The notes below the pieces were generated by a model. That model was not told the DNA's origin and searched no databases. It saw only the letters and a list, made by a program, of their open reading frames with translations. Positions 13,601 through 24,354 of a stretch of 64,000 bases of DNA are shown here, piece after piece; the first letter of the stretch is position 1, and each line of letters begins with the position of its first letter. The position numbers were made by a program, and so were the translations under genes. The DNA is taken from assembly GCF_010389155.1 (NCBI RefSeq), contig NC_057767.1, positions 9,097,765 through 9,161,764 on the forward strand, in the 5' to 3' direction. Origin of the DNA: Erigeron canadensis. Lineage: Eukaryota > Streptophyta > Magnoliopsida > Asterales > Asteraceae.

Positions 13601-16600
13601 TAGTTGATCATTAAGAATTTTTTGTTCATAAAACTCATCAAACAATCGTTTCATTCACACTTACTCCAGACAAAGGATTAATATGGTAATATTCATTCAC
13701 ACTTAGCTTTTGTTCTGTTTGGTCACTTGTCTATTTTATACATAAAAGTATTACTAACTGGTCCAAATTGTCCACCTTTTATTGATAATTCGAAAAAAAA
13801 ATATTATTTTGTCCAAAAACTATATCGCAATTCTAACCTAGCATACAAACTAAATTTTGGAAGAGAATCTGTTAGCATCGACAAGTCCCTCTCACAGTTA
13901 GACTTTCACTAATTCTCCTTCCTCTTAGCACTTGGGATTTTTAATCAAAAAGATTCAACTTTAACTTAAAGATTAACTAAGCCAGAAGCTGCTGCCCTCC
14001 TTTAAATTTTATTTGTAGAATGTTTATTTAAAAGCTTCTCATACTATGAATATGTCTACATAAAACTCTTCTTATTACAACTGAAGGGTTGTTTGTGAAT
14101 GGCGAAACCACAAAAACGGGTCATTATAATAATACAAAAGGTTGTCCTTTAAGAGCATTGAGTATGGAACGAAAATGCTGAACCCCGAATGCTTACATGG
14201 CTGTTGGCACAGAACTTCATTCATTCCCTCCTATTGTTTGCCGAGCACTTCATCAAGAATCCATCAAGATTCTTGGTTTCATTGCCGTTCCACGGCATGC
14301 TATCTATCATCTACTTTTAGTTAATAAATGTAGGCCCACCTTATATTTAATAAGCTTGTAATAAGCAGAGGAGTCATTTGATATATTTGGTTTTTTACTT
14401 TTGTTATATTCGATAACAAATTGTGGAAAATAGGTTCAGACTGTAACTTACATATAGAAGTGGGGAAGAGGATAAAAAGCTTATTTTTATTAGTTAATGT
14501 ATGTATGGTGGAGAGTGAAGAGTGGAGACTAGAGACTTCACATATATATATATATCATTAAAACTAAAGTTAAAACATAGACAAACTCTCTAAACTGACC
14601 GATATATCTATCTATGCTTCCTAAAGAAAGTGTCATCAACGATATAACTAATAATTAATTACTAGATCTGATTTTAAGACCAAAATTTGAGTTATTATTA
14701 AAATTTACAAACATTTTTACTAACGAAATGGTAAAACAAAGGTATATACTTATACATAAATTTGGTTATCTTAGTTTTATGTTTATCATAGATAATTTTT
14801 TATCGTAATATTTTACTTATATTACTAAAATATGTTTATTTTTATTTTTGAATAAAAAGTAGTTTTAAAATAATTTATATAACTTTTACATATAATAAAA
14901 AAAAAATTGGTATTCTGCGTTCTGGATCGTTCTGTATTCATAATGGCTAAAATCTGATGGAATAATGAAAGCTGATGTCGTTGATGTGGTGTTCTGGATG
15001 ATTCTGCACACTGCATCGATACCTGATGCTCTAAGCAATTATTGGATAAGATATTTGAATAAAATATATTACAAAAAAGGGTTGTTCTTGAATGGGTAAA
15101 CCACAAAAACCTCTTTTTCTAACGCGATGGCAGCAATGTGGTTATACAATCCTCTTATGAGACTAACATTAAAGTTATTTTGAGAACCCTTTTTTTGCAA
15201 GAACCTATGAGAACTTTTCAAATCAAACCCGGATGATTATTTTCTACATGAAAATTGTTTTTTGATTGTTTTCTGAATAACTTATGAGTAATTTTGAAGT
15301 TTATAATTGTGTGGAGGCATGGATTATCATCCGTTATACAATTATGTGGAGATTTGGATTCTTGATCACATGTGCATGAATATTGCTATGATTACATGTG
15401 ATCGACTTGCATACATGTGATCATAGCAATATTCGTGCACATGTGATCAAGAATCCAAATCTCCACATAATTGTAAACGGATGATAATTCATGCTCGACA
15501 CAATTATAAACTTCAAAATTACACATAAGTTATTCAGAAAACAATCAAAAAACAATTTTCATGTAAAGAACAATCATCGGTTGGGCTTGATTTGAAAAGT
15601 TCTCAAAGGTTCTCACAAAAAAAGGGTTCTCAAAATAACTTTACCCTATATATATATGTGTGTGTGTGTATAGGGAAAAGTGAATATAAGGTTGTCCGAC
15701 ACCTAAGCTTAAGTATGGAACCCCTCACATACTAATTTTTTAATATTTGTTGAATTTTAATTAAATCACATGGCCCCCATGAATTTTATGTATTAAAAAA
15801 ATAATATGTGAGTGTTCCACACCTAAGCTTAGGTACCTAAGAGCCTTATATTCCTATCCCCCATATATATATATATACATATAAAAATATTTTAAGGGTG
15901 TTCTCACTAGAGTGTTACCCCATATATATATATATTACATATATCACAATTCTCCATCTTTTCCTGCTTCAAAAACTAATGGGTATACAGCTTTCTTCCC
16001 TAATCTTTAGAAATGCATCAACTTAACGTTTCAACCCTTGAATAGCTATTTCAAATACCTTAACATACATATAGAGTCAAATAATCTTATCAAAAACTCA
16101 ATATTGGGCAAATTCACTTCACCTACACAAATTTTTGTATCTAACTAAAGGAAAATTCTTTGGGATAATACTGAACTTTACACATTTTCCTATTGTACGT
16201 ATCATACTGTAAACCTACTTTATACGCATCAACTTTCAAAACTTGTTATTGTATGTGCTCCTAGGCCTCTTCATTAAGTCACCGGTTCATTTAATGACAT
16301 GGCAGCCATATACACTGCCACGTCATCAAAATGAGTGCTACACAACCAATTTAGACGTCATAGGTGATCAAAATTTCAATAATTTCTCATGTATTCCCCC
16401 CCCCCCCACCCCCCACCCAACTCGCAATTCACAACATCAGGCATCCATTCAAACATTCTTTATGAATCAAACTTTCTCAGGTAAAAATATCGCAAAAAGA
16501 ACGCACTTGAGCAATGAAATCACAAAAAAAAAGAGTTATTCTTAGAACAGTAAGGTGGTAACACATCTCAATTACTCCGCATCTTTTATACTATTATTTA

Positions 16601-17672
16601 TATAAAATACATATCAATTTCCTAAGCAGCTTTCTATCATCTAATCTGTCACATTCTTTTTAAACACTTCAATTAACCTATACATACTTCTAAACCTCTA
16701 TCTCATGTAACAAACTTCCTATTTCTTTTAACCACATGACATCATCATAAGTTGCAACGTCATCAAACACATTCCAGTGTGTCATGTCAGCATTTCACAA
16801 CTTATAAGAGGTCTCGTACATACAACAATTGTACCCAATCCCAGCATAAGTAGTGTATGAGGAGGTAAGATGTAGACAGTCTTACCTCTACCCTAGGGTA
16901 GAGAGACTGCCTCCGAAAGAACCTCCGGCGAAGGTATGAGAGTTAATAATGAACGTGTGTGGTATGTATACATATATGACAAACTAAAATAAAAACATCC
17001 TAATCAAGTAAGACCTACAAGCATAAATGATTAGCATGTAAGGTATATGGCCCAAATTACAAGCATGTCATCGACCAGAACGTATAAAACATACACACAT
17101 ACAAGCATATACAAACGTACTAAACATAGGGCCGGGGTAAGCCTATATAGTATCAGGGCTGTAGGGCCGTTAAACCGCCTATGTTAGAACTTAGAAGTGT
17201 ATAGGTAATCGGTGTATCTAAATCTGGATCCTAGCCAACCCGTTACCCGTATAGCCGCCATCTACCAGGAAAACTATCACCTAAGGAGAATGTCCAACCT
17301 AGTCATCTTCCCTATAAACTATATCCATACATAAGATTACAAAAACGGAATTTAAAACAATATAATAAAATAACAAAACATGACAAGTTTAATATATTTT
17401 CGCACATTTATCGTAAAACAAATATTAAATGCAATTACATACATAATATAAATACTGTAAAAATAAAAAAAGTAAAAAGTGATCAAGAACTTACTGGAGA
17501 TAGCAAGAACCCTAGGCTTAGCCATTTGACCTTTACCAATTTTACCAGTTTTACCCCAAACCCCCCGGCTTTTCGCAACCCGAATCGATAAAACTACTTT
17601 CTGTTTACTTCCTTCCATTGCTGTCTCACATGCTTTTCGGAGCTCCGCATCATCCGCACTCGATTGAGCCAT
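4628..17672 (-). CDS. SEC3A: Exocyst complex component SEC3 (SEC3A-like)
   Basis: SEC3 is the exocyst subunit that marks and tethers secretory vesicles at the plasma membrane. Coding exons from the start: 17495-17672, 12127-12197, 11937-12017, 11737-11804, 11550-11652, 11314-11459, 11088-11205, 10888-10983, 10704-10805, 9407-9544, 9196-9324, 8683-8763, 8516-8590, 8226-8399, 8015-8150, 7591-7649, 7142-7312, 6951-7030, 6782-6863, 6572-6669, 6047-6155, 5864-5932, 5306-5371, 5134-5223, 4628-4738. All borders are GT-AG; they sum to 2631 nt (876 residues plus stop), close to the roughly 890 of Arabidopsis SEC3A. Landmarks: N-terminal [12 protein letters not shown], then [16 protein letters not shown] in the phosphoinositide-binding PH-like domain, a helical middle ([12 protein letters not shown] region), SEC3 C-terminal blocks [20 protein letters not shown] and [16 protein letters not shown], and the end [13 protein letters not shown]. 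Intron 1 is 5297 bp and full of transposons. No break found. Confidence 0.95.
6230..6557. mobile_element. Non-autonomous hAT-like element in SEC3 intron
   Basis: The ends are inverted and hAT-like: left TAGGGTTGCAATTT, right reverse complement TAGAGGTGGTCATATG. The flanking octamers are CAGAATAC (6222-6229) and CAAAATAC (6558-6565), seven of eight matching, as expected for an old 8-bp hAT target duplication. The inside is degenerate GGGTCAA/GACCCG-type sequence with no ORF. Similar degenerate text in other introns (about 1939-2310, 7700-7980, 8840-9165, 22540-22660) probably belongs to the same family. Confidence 0.65.
7371..7560. repeat. Stowaway-like MITE relic
   Basis: Begins with TACTCCCTCCGTTCC, the hallmark terminal inverted repeat of plant Stowaway (Tc1/mariner) MITEs. 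The matching right end is not recognisable, so this is a relic inside a SEC3 intron. A similar but weaker start, CTACTTCCTCTATCCC, lies near 22450 in a DA1-like intron. Confidence 0.5.
9745..10290 (-). mobile_element. SINE-like retroposon, copy 1 (SEC3 intron)
   Basis: Contains the core CCCAATCCC, GGTATGGGGAAGGTGGGATG, GTAGAAAGTCTTGCCCCTAC and GGGTAGAGAGACTGCTTCC, shared with the copies at 16820-17340 and 47141-47393. The right part (ACAAGCATACACGCATATAC, AAGCCTATATAAGCCTATG) is shared only with the 16.8-kb copy. Orientation follows the 47-kb copy, whose (TTG)n tail shows the 3' end at the low coordinate. Both copies in SEC3 are therefore sense to the transcript. Right boundary approximate. 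Confidence 0.6.
15170..15643. mobile_element. Near-perfect foldback (palindromic) element in SEC3 intron 1
   Basis: The left arm starts TAAAGTTATTTTGAGAACCC and the right arm ends with its inverse, GGGTTCTCAAAATAACTTTA. The arms pair almost base for base for about 230 bp each around a centre near 15400, where CTTGATCACATGTGCATGAA is mirrored as GTGCACATGTGATCAAG. Small mismatches and indels show some age. There is no ORF. This is a foldback/MITE structure; the superfamily is not assigned because no clear target duplication was found. Confidence 0.85.
15669..15862. mobile_element. Short inverted-repeat MITE in SEC3 intron 1
   Basis: Inverted arms: left TATAGGGAAAAGTGAATATA then CACCTAAGCTTAAGTATGGA; right mirror CACACCTAAGCTTAGGTACC then CCTTATATTCCTATCCCCC. 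Arms of about 65 bp flank an AT-rich centre. It lies 26 bp from the larger foldback at 15170-15643, separated by a TATATATGTGTGTG microsatellite. Confidence 0.75.
16820..17340 (-). mobile_element. SINE-like retroposon, copy 2 (SEC3 intron 1)
   Basis: Same core as the copy at 9745: ACAACAATTGTACCCAATCC, GGAGGTAAGATGTAGACAGT, CTTACCTCTACCCTAGGGTA, GAGAGACTGCCTCC. The low end has an ACAACAA remnant of the (TTG)n tail on the minus strand. The right part resembles the right part of the 9.7-kb copy (AAGCCTATATAGTATCAGG, TTAAACCGCCTATG). Boundaries approximate. Confidence 0.6.
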
Positions 17673-17944
17673 CTTTTTTTTTACTGTCTGATCAGATCTG
17701 AAACTTACAGTTGTTGTAATTATAATGGATGAATGATGTATTTGTAGTTGTATGTTTGATGATGATAATTGAATAACAAGATTTCACCTTGTTTTTTGTT
17801 GTTGTTATATTGACTGGTGAAGACTTGTTATGAGAAAAATTGAAATATTATTTTTTAGTTTGTATTTTGGTCTGTTTTTGTGTTTGAGGCGTCTTGGTTA
17901 TTTCTGTTTTGAAGTCAACATAAACATGTTTTAAACTTCATTCC

Positions 17945-18245
17945 AATTAGACTATCTCCATTGGGATGTTTTGGGCACCCTTGGGTGCCCTTGGATATCC
18001 TTTGCGGTTAAAGTTTGTCCAAAACTAAAGATATTTTGATGCATGCCCTTACCAAAGGCATGCCCTTAGGTGCCCTTACTTATATTTCTTTTGTTTTTAG
18101 TGAAGTTAAAGGATATGTAAGGATGTTTGTATGGTTGGAGGTAAAATTATAGGATTTTAAGGATTTATAAGGATGTGTAAGGATTTGTAAGGATATGATG
18201 TGTCAGCTCAAGGACGTCTAAGGGCGTCCTTAGCATTAGAGATAA
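17945..18245. mobile_element. MITE-like element upstream of SEC3
   Basis: Imperfect inverted ends: GACTATCTCCATTGGG then GGGCACCC on the left; right reverse complement AAAGTTATCTCTAATGC then GGACGCCC. The inside carries repeated GGTGCCC/GGCATGCCC and a run of AAGGATNTGT units (about 18110-18200). No ORF. It sits about 270 bp upstream of the SEC3 start codon, so it may overlap promoter sequence. No clear target duplication. Confidence 0.5.
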
Positions 18246-18653
18246 CTTTACACAAATTTTGGTTTGATGATACCTCATAGGTGATGATAGGTTATAAAGT
18301 ACGATAGTCAAATGCTTTACTAAACAGCTTCCAAACTCGGATTTAAAAATTCCTTAGAAAATATATCGAATGACCTCTCTAATGAAAAAACATGAAATTT
18401 TAAGACCACACATATAATTTTTATAATTTATCGATGTACGAGTTTTGAAATAAAAGATTTTGAATGAATTATAGTAGTAAAATGATTTATGAAGGAAAGA
18501 AAAATAAGTGGTTAAGATTTGAAGGAAAAAAAAATGAGTAGTTGAGATTTATTCTAATGTATTATGAATAAGTGGCAGTGGTATTTTGGGGGGTTTTCAA
18601 CTACTTAAAATTGAAAAAATGGAAGGAATAATTGTTTTATAATATAGTAGAGA
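18246..18653 (-). mobile_element. 3'-truncated Helitron relic (same family as 33087-33485)
   Basis: On the minus strand the 5' end reads A|TCTCTACTATATTATAAAAC, a typical Helitron TC start. Inside it shares ACATCGATAAATTATAAAAA, CTTAAAATTTCATG, AGAGGTCATTCGATATA and GAATTTTTAAATCCGA with the element at 33087-33485. The expected GC-rich 3' hairpin end is missing; the copy stops where the MITE at 17945-18245 begins. Confidence 0.65.
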
Positions 18654-20265
18654 TAGAAAAATCTATATCATTTTAAACGTTTTGTCGATATATTAAAGTG
18701 TTAAAAGCTAACAATAGACGTTTTAGAAAAAAATTGCAAAAACTTGTTAGAGAGTCGTACTTAAAACTTAGGTAAACTTAGAATCTCATGACAATTAAAC
18801 TTGCAAAGGTTAAAAAAAAAAATTTTAACCAATTAAACTTGATTTTGAAAGAGTAAGTTATATAATATTACAAGTTTTATGATCATTGAACATTTAGTGT
18901 TTTTTTTTAAACATTATTTATAATTTGTGTTTAAATTTTCTTTTTAAGGTGTGTCATTTTATGAACTTTTTATAGAATATTAATTACATTAGGGAAATGA
19001 TAATTCTTTTTAAAAAATAGCTTCAAAATAATCTTAATCATAAAATCATGCCACGTCAAAATCTCAAAAGATCGTATAAAAAAAGATAATTAACAGATTA
19101 CACATTTTAAATCTTTATAGTAAATACACCATTAAAAACATAAAATCCAACCGGATATTACATAATATCCTAATAGCAAACATATCCTCAATGATTTGAA
19201 ATTTTGGATCCCTATGACGTATAAATACTTGGATCGCATTCAATATTCATAGTGTTTTTAACCATTTAATTAAGTTAATCAATATCTCAAATTCTCAATC
19301 ATTCAACCAATAGTTAACAATATATAGCAAAATGTACTCACTTCAGTAGAAACTATGCATATTAGTGTAACATTGGCTATATAACAGATAACATTGTACT
19401 AGTTCTGGTAGGAAGGAGTCTTAATTTAGGAAGACACACTTATCAATATATGATTGCTTTTGCAACATCCCAGCATGGATTAGGTAATGTCTTCTTTTTA
19501 AATTTGTTAATTTGGGGTCCAAACAACACAACCATGTGACAACGATCACACTTACAAGTTATAACAATAAATTAAAACTAAAAATAAAGCTAGATCACGA
19601 GAAAAATACAACACAAAAATTTAATGTGGTTATGTTGGGTTATCATAACTTTTTAAGTGGCTGATACTCCTTGCACACCTCCTTAAATTAAAAATAGTAT
19701 GGCCCCTCTTTATATTTTACCATTGTAATTTGACCACACCTTTTGTGTGGTCCTTCAATATTTTGTCCGTTACTTGGTATCTTTTTTCTTCTATCTTCTC
19801 CTAGTTTATCCTCTTAACACATTTTCATATCTCTTTACAAAGTTTAAATTCCAAAACACCCTTTTTCCCAAACCTTCCTCTCCTGTCAGATCTAATAGTT
19901 GTATAGATTCAGATTCATGTATAGATGTATATATAATCAAATTTTTATAATCAGATTCGTGTATAGATGTAACATGTATATATAATCAGATCTAATGTAT
20001 GGTTGCTCGTTTTCTCTTTCTCTCTTATTAGATCTAATGGTTAGGTTAAAAGTATACAAGAATTTATCTTTGTTAATATTTTCAAATTTTAATTACATTT
20101 AATTTATTTTATGAATAATCAGATCTAGTCATTTTTGCATTTTAATTTTAATTGAGATTTGCAGAAGCTTGATGATGATTTTAGATTTATATTGGTATAA
20201 TGGTATATGATTATGATAGCAAATTGACTGCAAATTGAAAGTTTATGGTAAGGACGAAATGAATG
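18654..20265. other. Intergenic, SEC3 to DA1-like gene
   Basis: AT-rich sequence without recognisable gene, RNA or transposon ends. A repeated AGATTC(A/G)TGTATAGATGTA motif with ATATATAATCAGAT is present at about 19900-20000. Confidence 0.5.
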
Positions 20266-20273
20266 TGTGTGAG

Positions 20274-20896
20274 TAGGGATGACAAACAAACCCTTACCCG
20301 GCGGGGAAAACCGAAACTCGACATTTTTTATCCGAGTTTGGGTCCGGGTATACGGGTATACGGCCGGGTATGGAGATCGTTTTAATACTTTTACCGGGTT
20401 CGGGTCCAGAGACGCTTTTAAATGAAATCTCGCATACCCAACCTGTGTACCCGAACCCATATGCCTGACTAGTATAGATTAATTACATAAAGATAGTATG
20501 TTTACATCTTAAGCATATTCCTATTGGTTCATCAAATATACTTAGTTGAATCAACGATATACCAACTTCAACACTCCTGTGCCATTAGAAATTACATACA
20601 AATATTTCATTCAGTTAGCAAATTTTTTTTGATGTCGATGTACTATAACCAAAAGATCATAATGCACTTATAAATTTTGCTCCAAAGTCGGTAGCTTTTT
20701 GAATTATTCCAAATGTTAAGACTAATCTTAGAATTTGAAAAATAATACTGACGTCAGTTATCTGTGGGAAGCCCGTTACCCGACAGTTAGTAATTAAATG
20801 GGACCGTCAGGTCCGGGTCTAAGACGGTAACTTTTAATCAGGTCCGGGTCTGAGATTACTTAAACCCTACCCATATCTGGCCAGTTGCCATCTCTA
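20274..20896. mobile_element. Non-autonomous hAT element with perfect 8-bp target duplication
   Basis: Flanked on both sides by TGTGTGAG (20266-20273 and 20897-20904), the 8-bp duplication made by hAT transposases. Ends are inverted: left TAGGGATGACAAAC, right reverse complement TAGAGATGGCAACTGG. The inside is full of CCCGGGTA/ACCCGAACCC-type short repeats (20295-20460 and 20770-20880) and codes for nothing. The length of 623 bp and lack of transposase make it a non-autonomous derivative. Confidence 0.88.
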
Positions 20897-20904
20897 TGTG
20901 TGAG

Positions 20905-21448
20905 AGATGATCATATGTTATAGTATTATTAATTAATATAATATTAACAAAAAAATTGTAACTGAGTTTTCTCGATCAGGCCTACAACACATGCATATAA
21001 ACAGTCCCTACATCATGTTTGATAGAGGTATACCTTTTAAATTCACAAGTCAAATTAAAGAGATATTACTCCGTATTAATTATTAGCTTAAGGTCACTTA
21101 GGAGAAATATATATATAGGAAATCCCTAAATTTCCTGACGACCATACTGACGTCGTGTGAGTTATCTACACGTCAAGCAGAGCTTACACCCAATAATAAA
21201 GGTTGCAATATAGGATATTTTTTTCATTTGTCATAAGATGAACGCCCAAACTTCTGTATTTCTAATAGAAGTTTATTGGTAATTTTATTTATACAAATAC
21301 ATACTCGTATTACATAGTATCAACTCTAGAGGTTACAAACAAACTTTAATGTACCATATCAATCCTATCATGGTATACTGTCTTTCTTAATAATCTCACA
21401 CTATATAAAGAGGCTAGAACGACAAAAGATATATCATATAAAACTTGT
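20905..21448. other. Intergenic, 3' side of DA1-like gene
   Basis: Contains the likely 3' UTR of the DA1-like gene; nothing else recognised. Confidence 0.4.
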
Positions 21449-24354
21449 TTAATATGGAAAGTTCCCTGTCGATTGTATGTGGTGTAACGTCTTTTGAAGC
21501 CCATACTTATTCACAGCCCGATTACCAGCTCTGAAACCATTTCCATACACTTGAGACGTATCAGATTCGATTTGGTGTTTAAAGAATTCCGCAAGCTTTT
21601 TCTCAAACGGAGGATTTTTTTCTTGTCTCGATATGCAGGCTATTCGGGAAGTTAACCACATGTGACCTAGCACTTGACATATTCCTTCTTCAACATCTTG
21701 ACGCAGAGTTCGGTAGCCTTCAATGGAACAATAATTAAATACAAAACCCGTAGATCAGTAAACTGGCTATGCCGCTCCATATATTCAACCAGACGTCATA
21801 TATGCTTAGTAGAAGTGTGTATCATAATAATGTAATGCGAGTAGTTTATAATTTTTACAATGCCGTTGAACATAGATTAGAGGCCTAACCATTGAGTCGC
21901 AGCCACGCATGCATCATTTCATGAGCTAAGATTGACCCAGTAAGCAACCTGTATGCATTCAGTTATTTAGTATTCATAATACAAAATTATCCAAGTGCTG
22001 AAAACACAAATTCTGCAGTAGAGATTCGCTTATGGTCAAGGACCGAGTCTAGAAACAAATGTTGTTTCACTCTTAATAATATATAAATACTGCAAATTTA
22101 AGATAATAAATCCACAAGTTTCGTAAGAATACCTTGGAAGGCCATATAAAACGAGTATTGCTGTCACCTCACAATGACGAATCAGCTTATAAGGCTCTAT
22201 TCTCATGCTTGGGACCCGATTTCCAAACCCAAGTCTTGGTTGTCTCGAAACCTGCAAATACATAAACATTTAACCAAGACTAATAACATTATTCTGAATA
22301 TGTAGAAAAGAATCAAGAATCCTTACGGTGCTAATAGTTTGTTCCTCGGAAAGGCAGAGTCCCCTGGTTTCAGGCATGTGGTAATGGCCCTGATCATAAA
22401 ACAAAAGGAAATATTAAAAGATAAAAATCATAGACAGATTTTTGAAAAACTACTTCCTCTATCCCAAAATACTTGTCCATTTTACTGAAATCCATCGAGT
22501 AGATCACACATGCAAAAGTCATTATAAGTGTATGCATAACGCGTAAACCATTTGCCACCATTAATAAAAATCAGATTACCCATTCTAAATTTATTACCCA
22601 TATGACCCTAACCCATTACCCAACCCACCCATTTGCCACCACTAATAAAAATCAGATTATACTTACATTTTGCTCTCCATTCCTGGCCTCATTAAGAGCT
22701 TGCCTTTCAACCAGAAGTAAAGGAATCTTTTGTTCAATCTTCATATTCAAACTTTCATAGTATTGTTGTATATTAAGATACAACGGTTGACACTCGTTAG
22801 TATCCATGATTGCAGAATCAAGACACTCCAAGCACAGTTTCCGACTATCATTAAGAGCTACAAAGGGTGTTCCTTTTTTCTGTCACAATATGCGCAAACT
22901 TTTTATTAAAATTTCTACTTCAGCTAACAAACATTTTTTAAACCAAATCACAGTAAAGTTTTAAAATATTTGACATCAGGAAATCGTCTATGATAGATAA
23001 CTTTCCAAGAGACATGAAAACAAAAAAGTCAACATTTTGTGATATTAGTATTTTGTCAAAATTTACCTCGATTCGTTCACAGCTACAACACCTAGGAGTG
23101 CCATCACGGTCATGAAACATGCAGTATTTCTGATCCCAGAATGGATGTATCTTATATTCTATAAAACCAGCAGCATTTATGCGAATCTGTGTACAAGATT
23201 ACGAACATTTCAAACATCCAAATGTAATATAGAGAAAAGGTTTCTTAAGTTGAAACCGATACTTACAAAATTTTGGCAAACATCACATCGTGGATGATGG
23301 TTTTCCTTGTAGCAAGACTTATGATACACATCCTTTCCCGATAATGAAAACTACATGAGATTAACCAAAATTGTGAAGCATTATTAAAACCTCAAATGAT
23401 AAATAATTTAAATTAGAATCACAATTAACATCCATATTTGAGCATATATAGCAGTTGTTTCATATTGATTTTAGTACCTCATTATCTGCAATTGGTAAGT
23501 TACATTTGCGGCATCTGAAGCATTCTGGATGCCAAACAGCACCCATTCGACTTAGACCTACTCCACGATCAATAACAAGATTGCAACCAGCACATCTCCT
23601 ACAAAATGAAAGTAAAAATTTATGATCAACAGTTTGTACTTTCACATTTTTCATCAAATCGCCAATAACCGTCGTTAAATAATGAAAAACTTTTACCTAA
23701 ATCCTGTTGAATATGGAACGGGTATAGGTTGATAGATGTTTCCATTTCGATTCACATTTCTATTCCAGCTATTTGGAGGCCCAACTTTCAGACTTTCTTG
23801 TAAGGCCCTCGCAAGAAGTTCATCTTCTTTCACTTGTGAAGCATTATCTGCCAACCGATTTCATATTAGGTAAATGATCATAAAAATTCTATGAACATGA
23901 CTCAATAAATTACACCGATTAAGAAATCATATGTATACAATTTATCATTTCTTTATATTTTCTTTAGTCTAAATCCAAATTAGATAATAGTACTCGAAGG
24001 CTAGGAAAAATCTATATTTCCACAGTCATTAAGTGATGAAGAGAAAAACTGAATCACTTACTAATCGTGTGTTTCCCCTTTCCTTCTGCACCAAGTGATA
24101 TTTTTGCAATAGCTCGGTCAAATTCTTCAATCTCTGGCTGTGAAATCTATTAGATTGGCAACAATAAGTTTAACACAACTATGCTAGAATGATAAAAAAA
24201 AAATCACGGTACTAAATGAAATATGTAAATTATTATTATAACAGAGTGACAAACTTGACATTACCCATGATGAATTCTGTCCATATTTCCAATTATATTG
24301 CCTTGCTGAAATTTCATGAGAGGTGCCTTCAAAAGTTTTGCCAAGCCAATCCAT
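21449..24354 (-). CDS. DA1/DAR-type LIM-domain ubiquitin-activated peptidase
   Basis: DA1-family proteins bind ubiquitin, are activated by it, and cleave growth regulators to limit seed and organ size. Coding exons from the start: 24265-24354, 24062-24146, 23697-23847, 23478-23598, 23267-23350, 23067-23186, 22667-22879, 22327-22389, 22133-22251, 21890-21948, 21449-21717; total 1374 nt (457 residues plus stop), phases consistent. Visible parts: N-terminus [10 protein letters not shown]; ubiquitin-interacting motifs near residues 34-48 ([10 protein letters not shown]) and 65-80 ([13 protein letters not shown]); a LIM domain from about 110 ([23 protein letters not shown]) into HHPRCDVC and TPRCCSCER; the conserved [18 protein letters not shown]; the zinc-peptidase site HEMMH at 358-362; and the tail [11 protein letters not shown] to FPY. 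I chose ATG 24354 because DA1/DAR1 proteins begin MGWLxK; an ATG 24 nt upstream is also in frame. It is closer to DA1/DAR1 than to DAR2. No defects seen. Confidence 0.93.
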
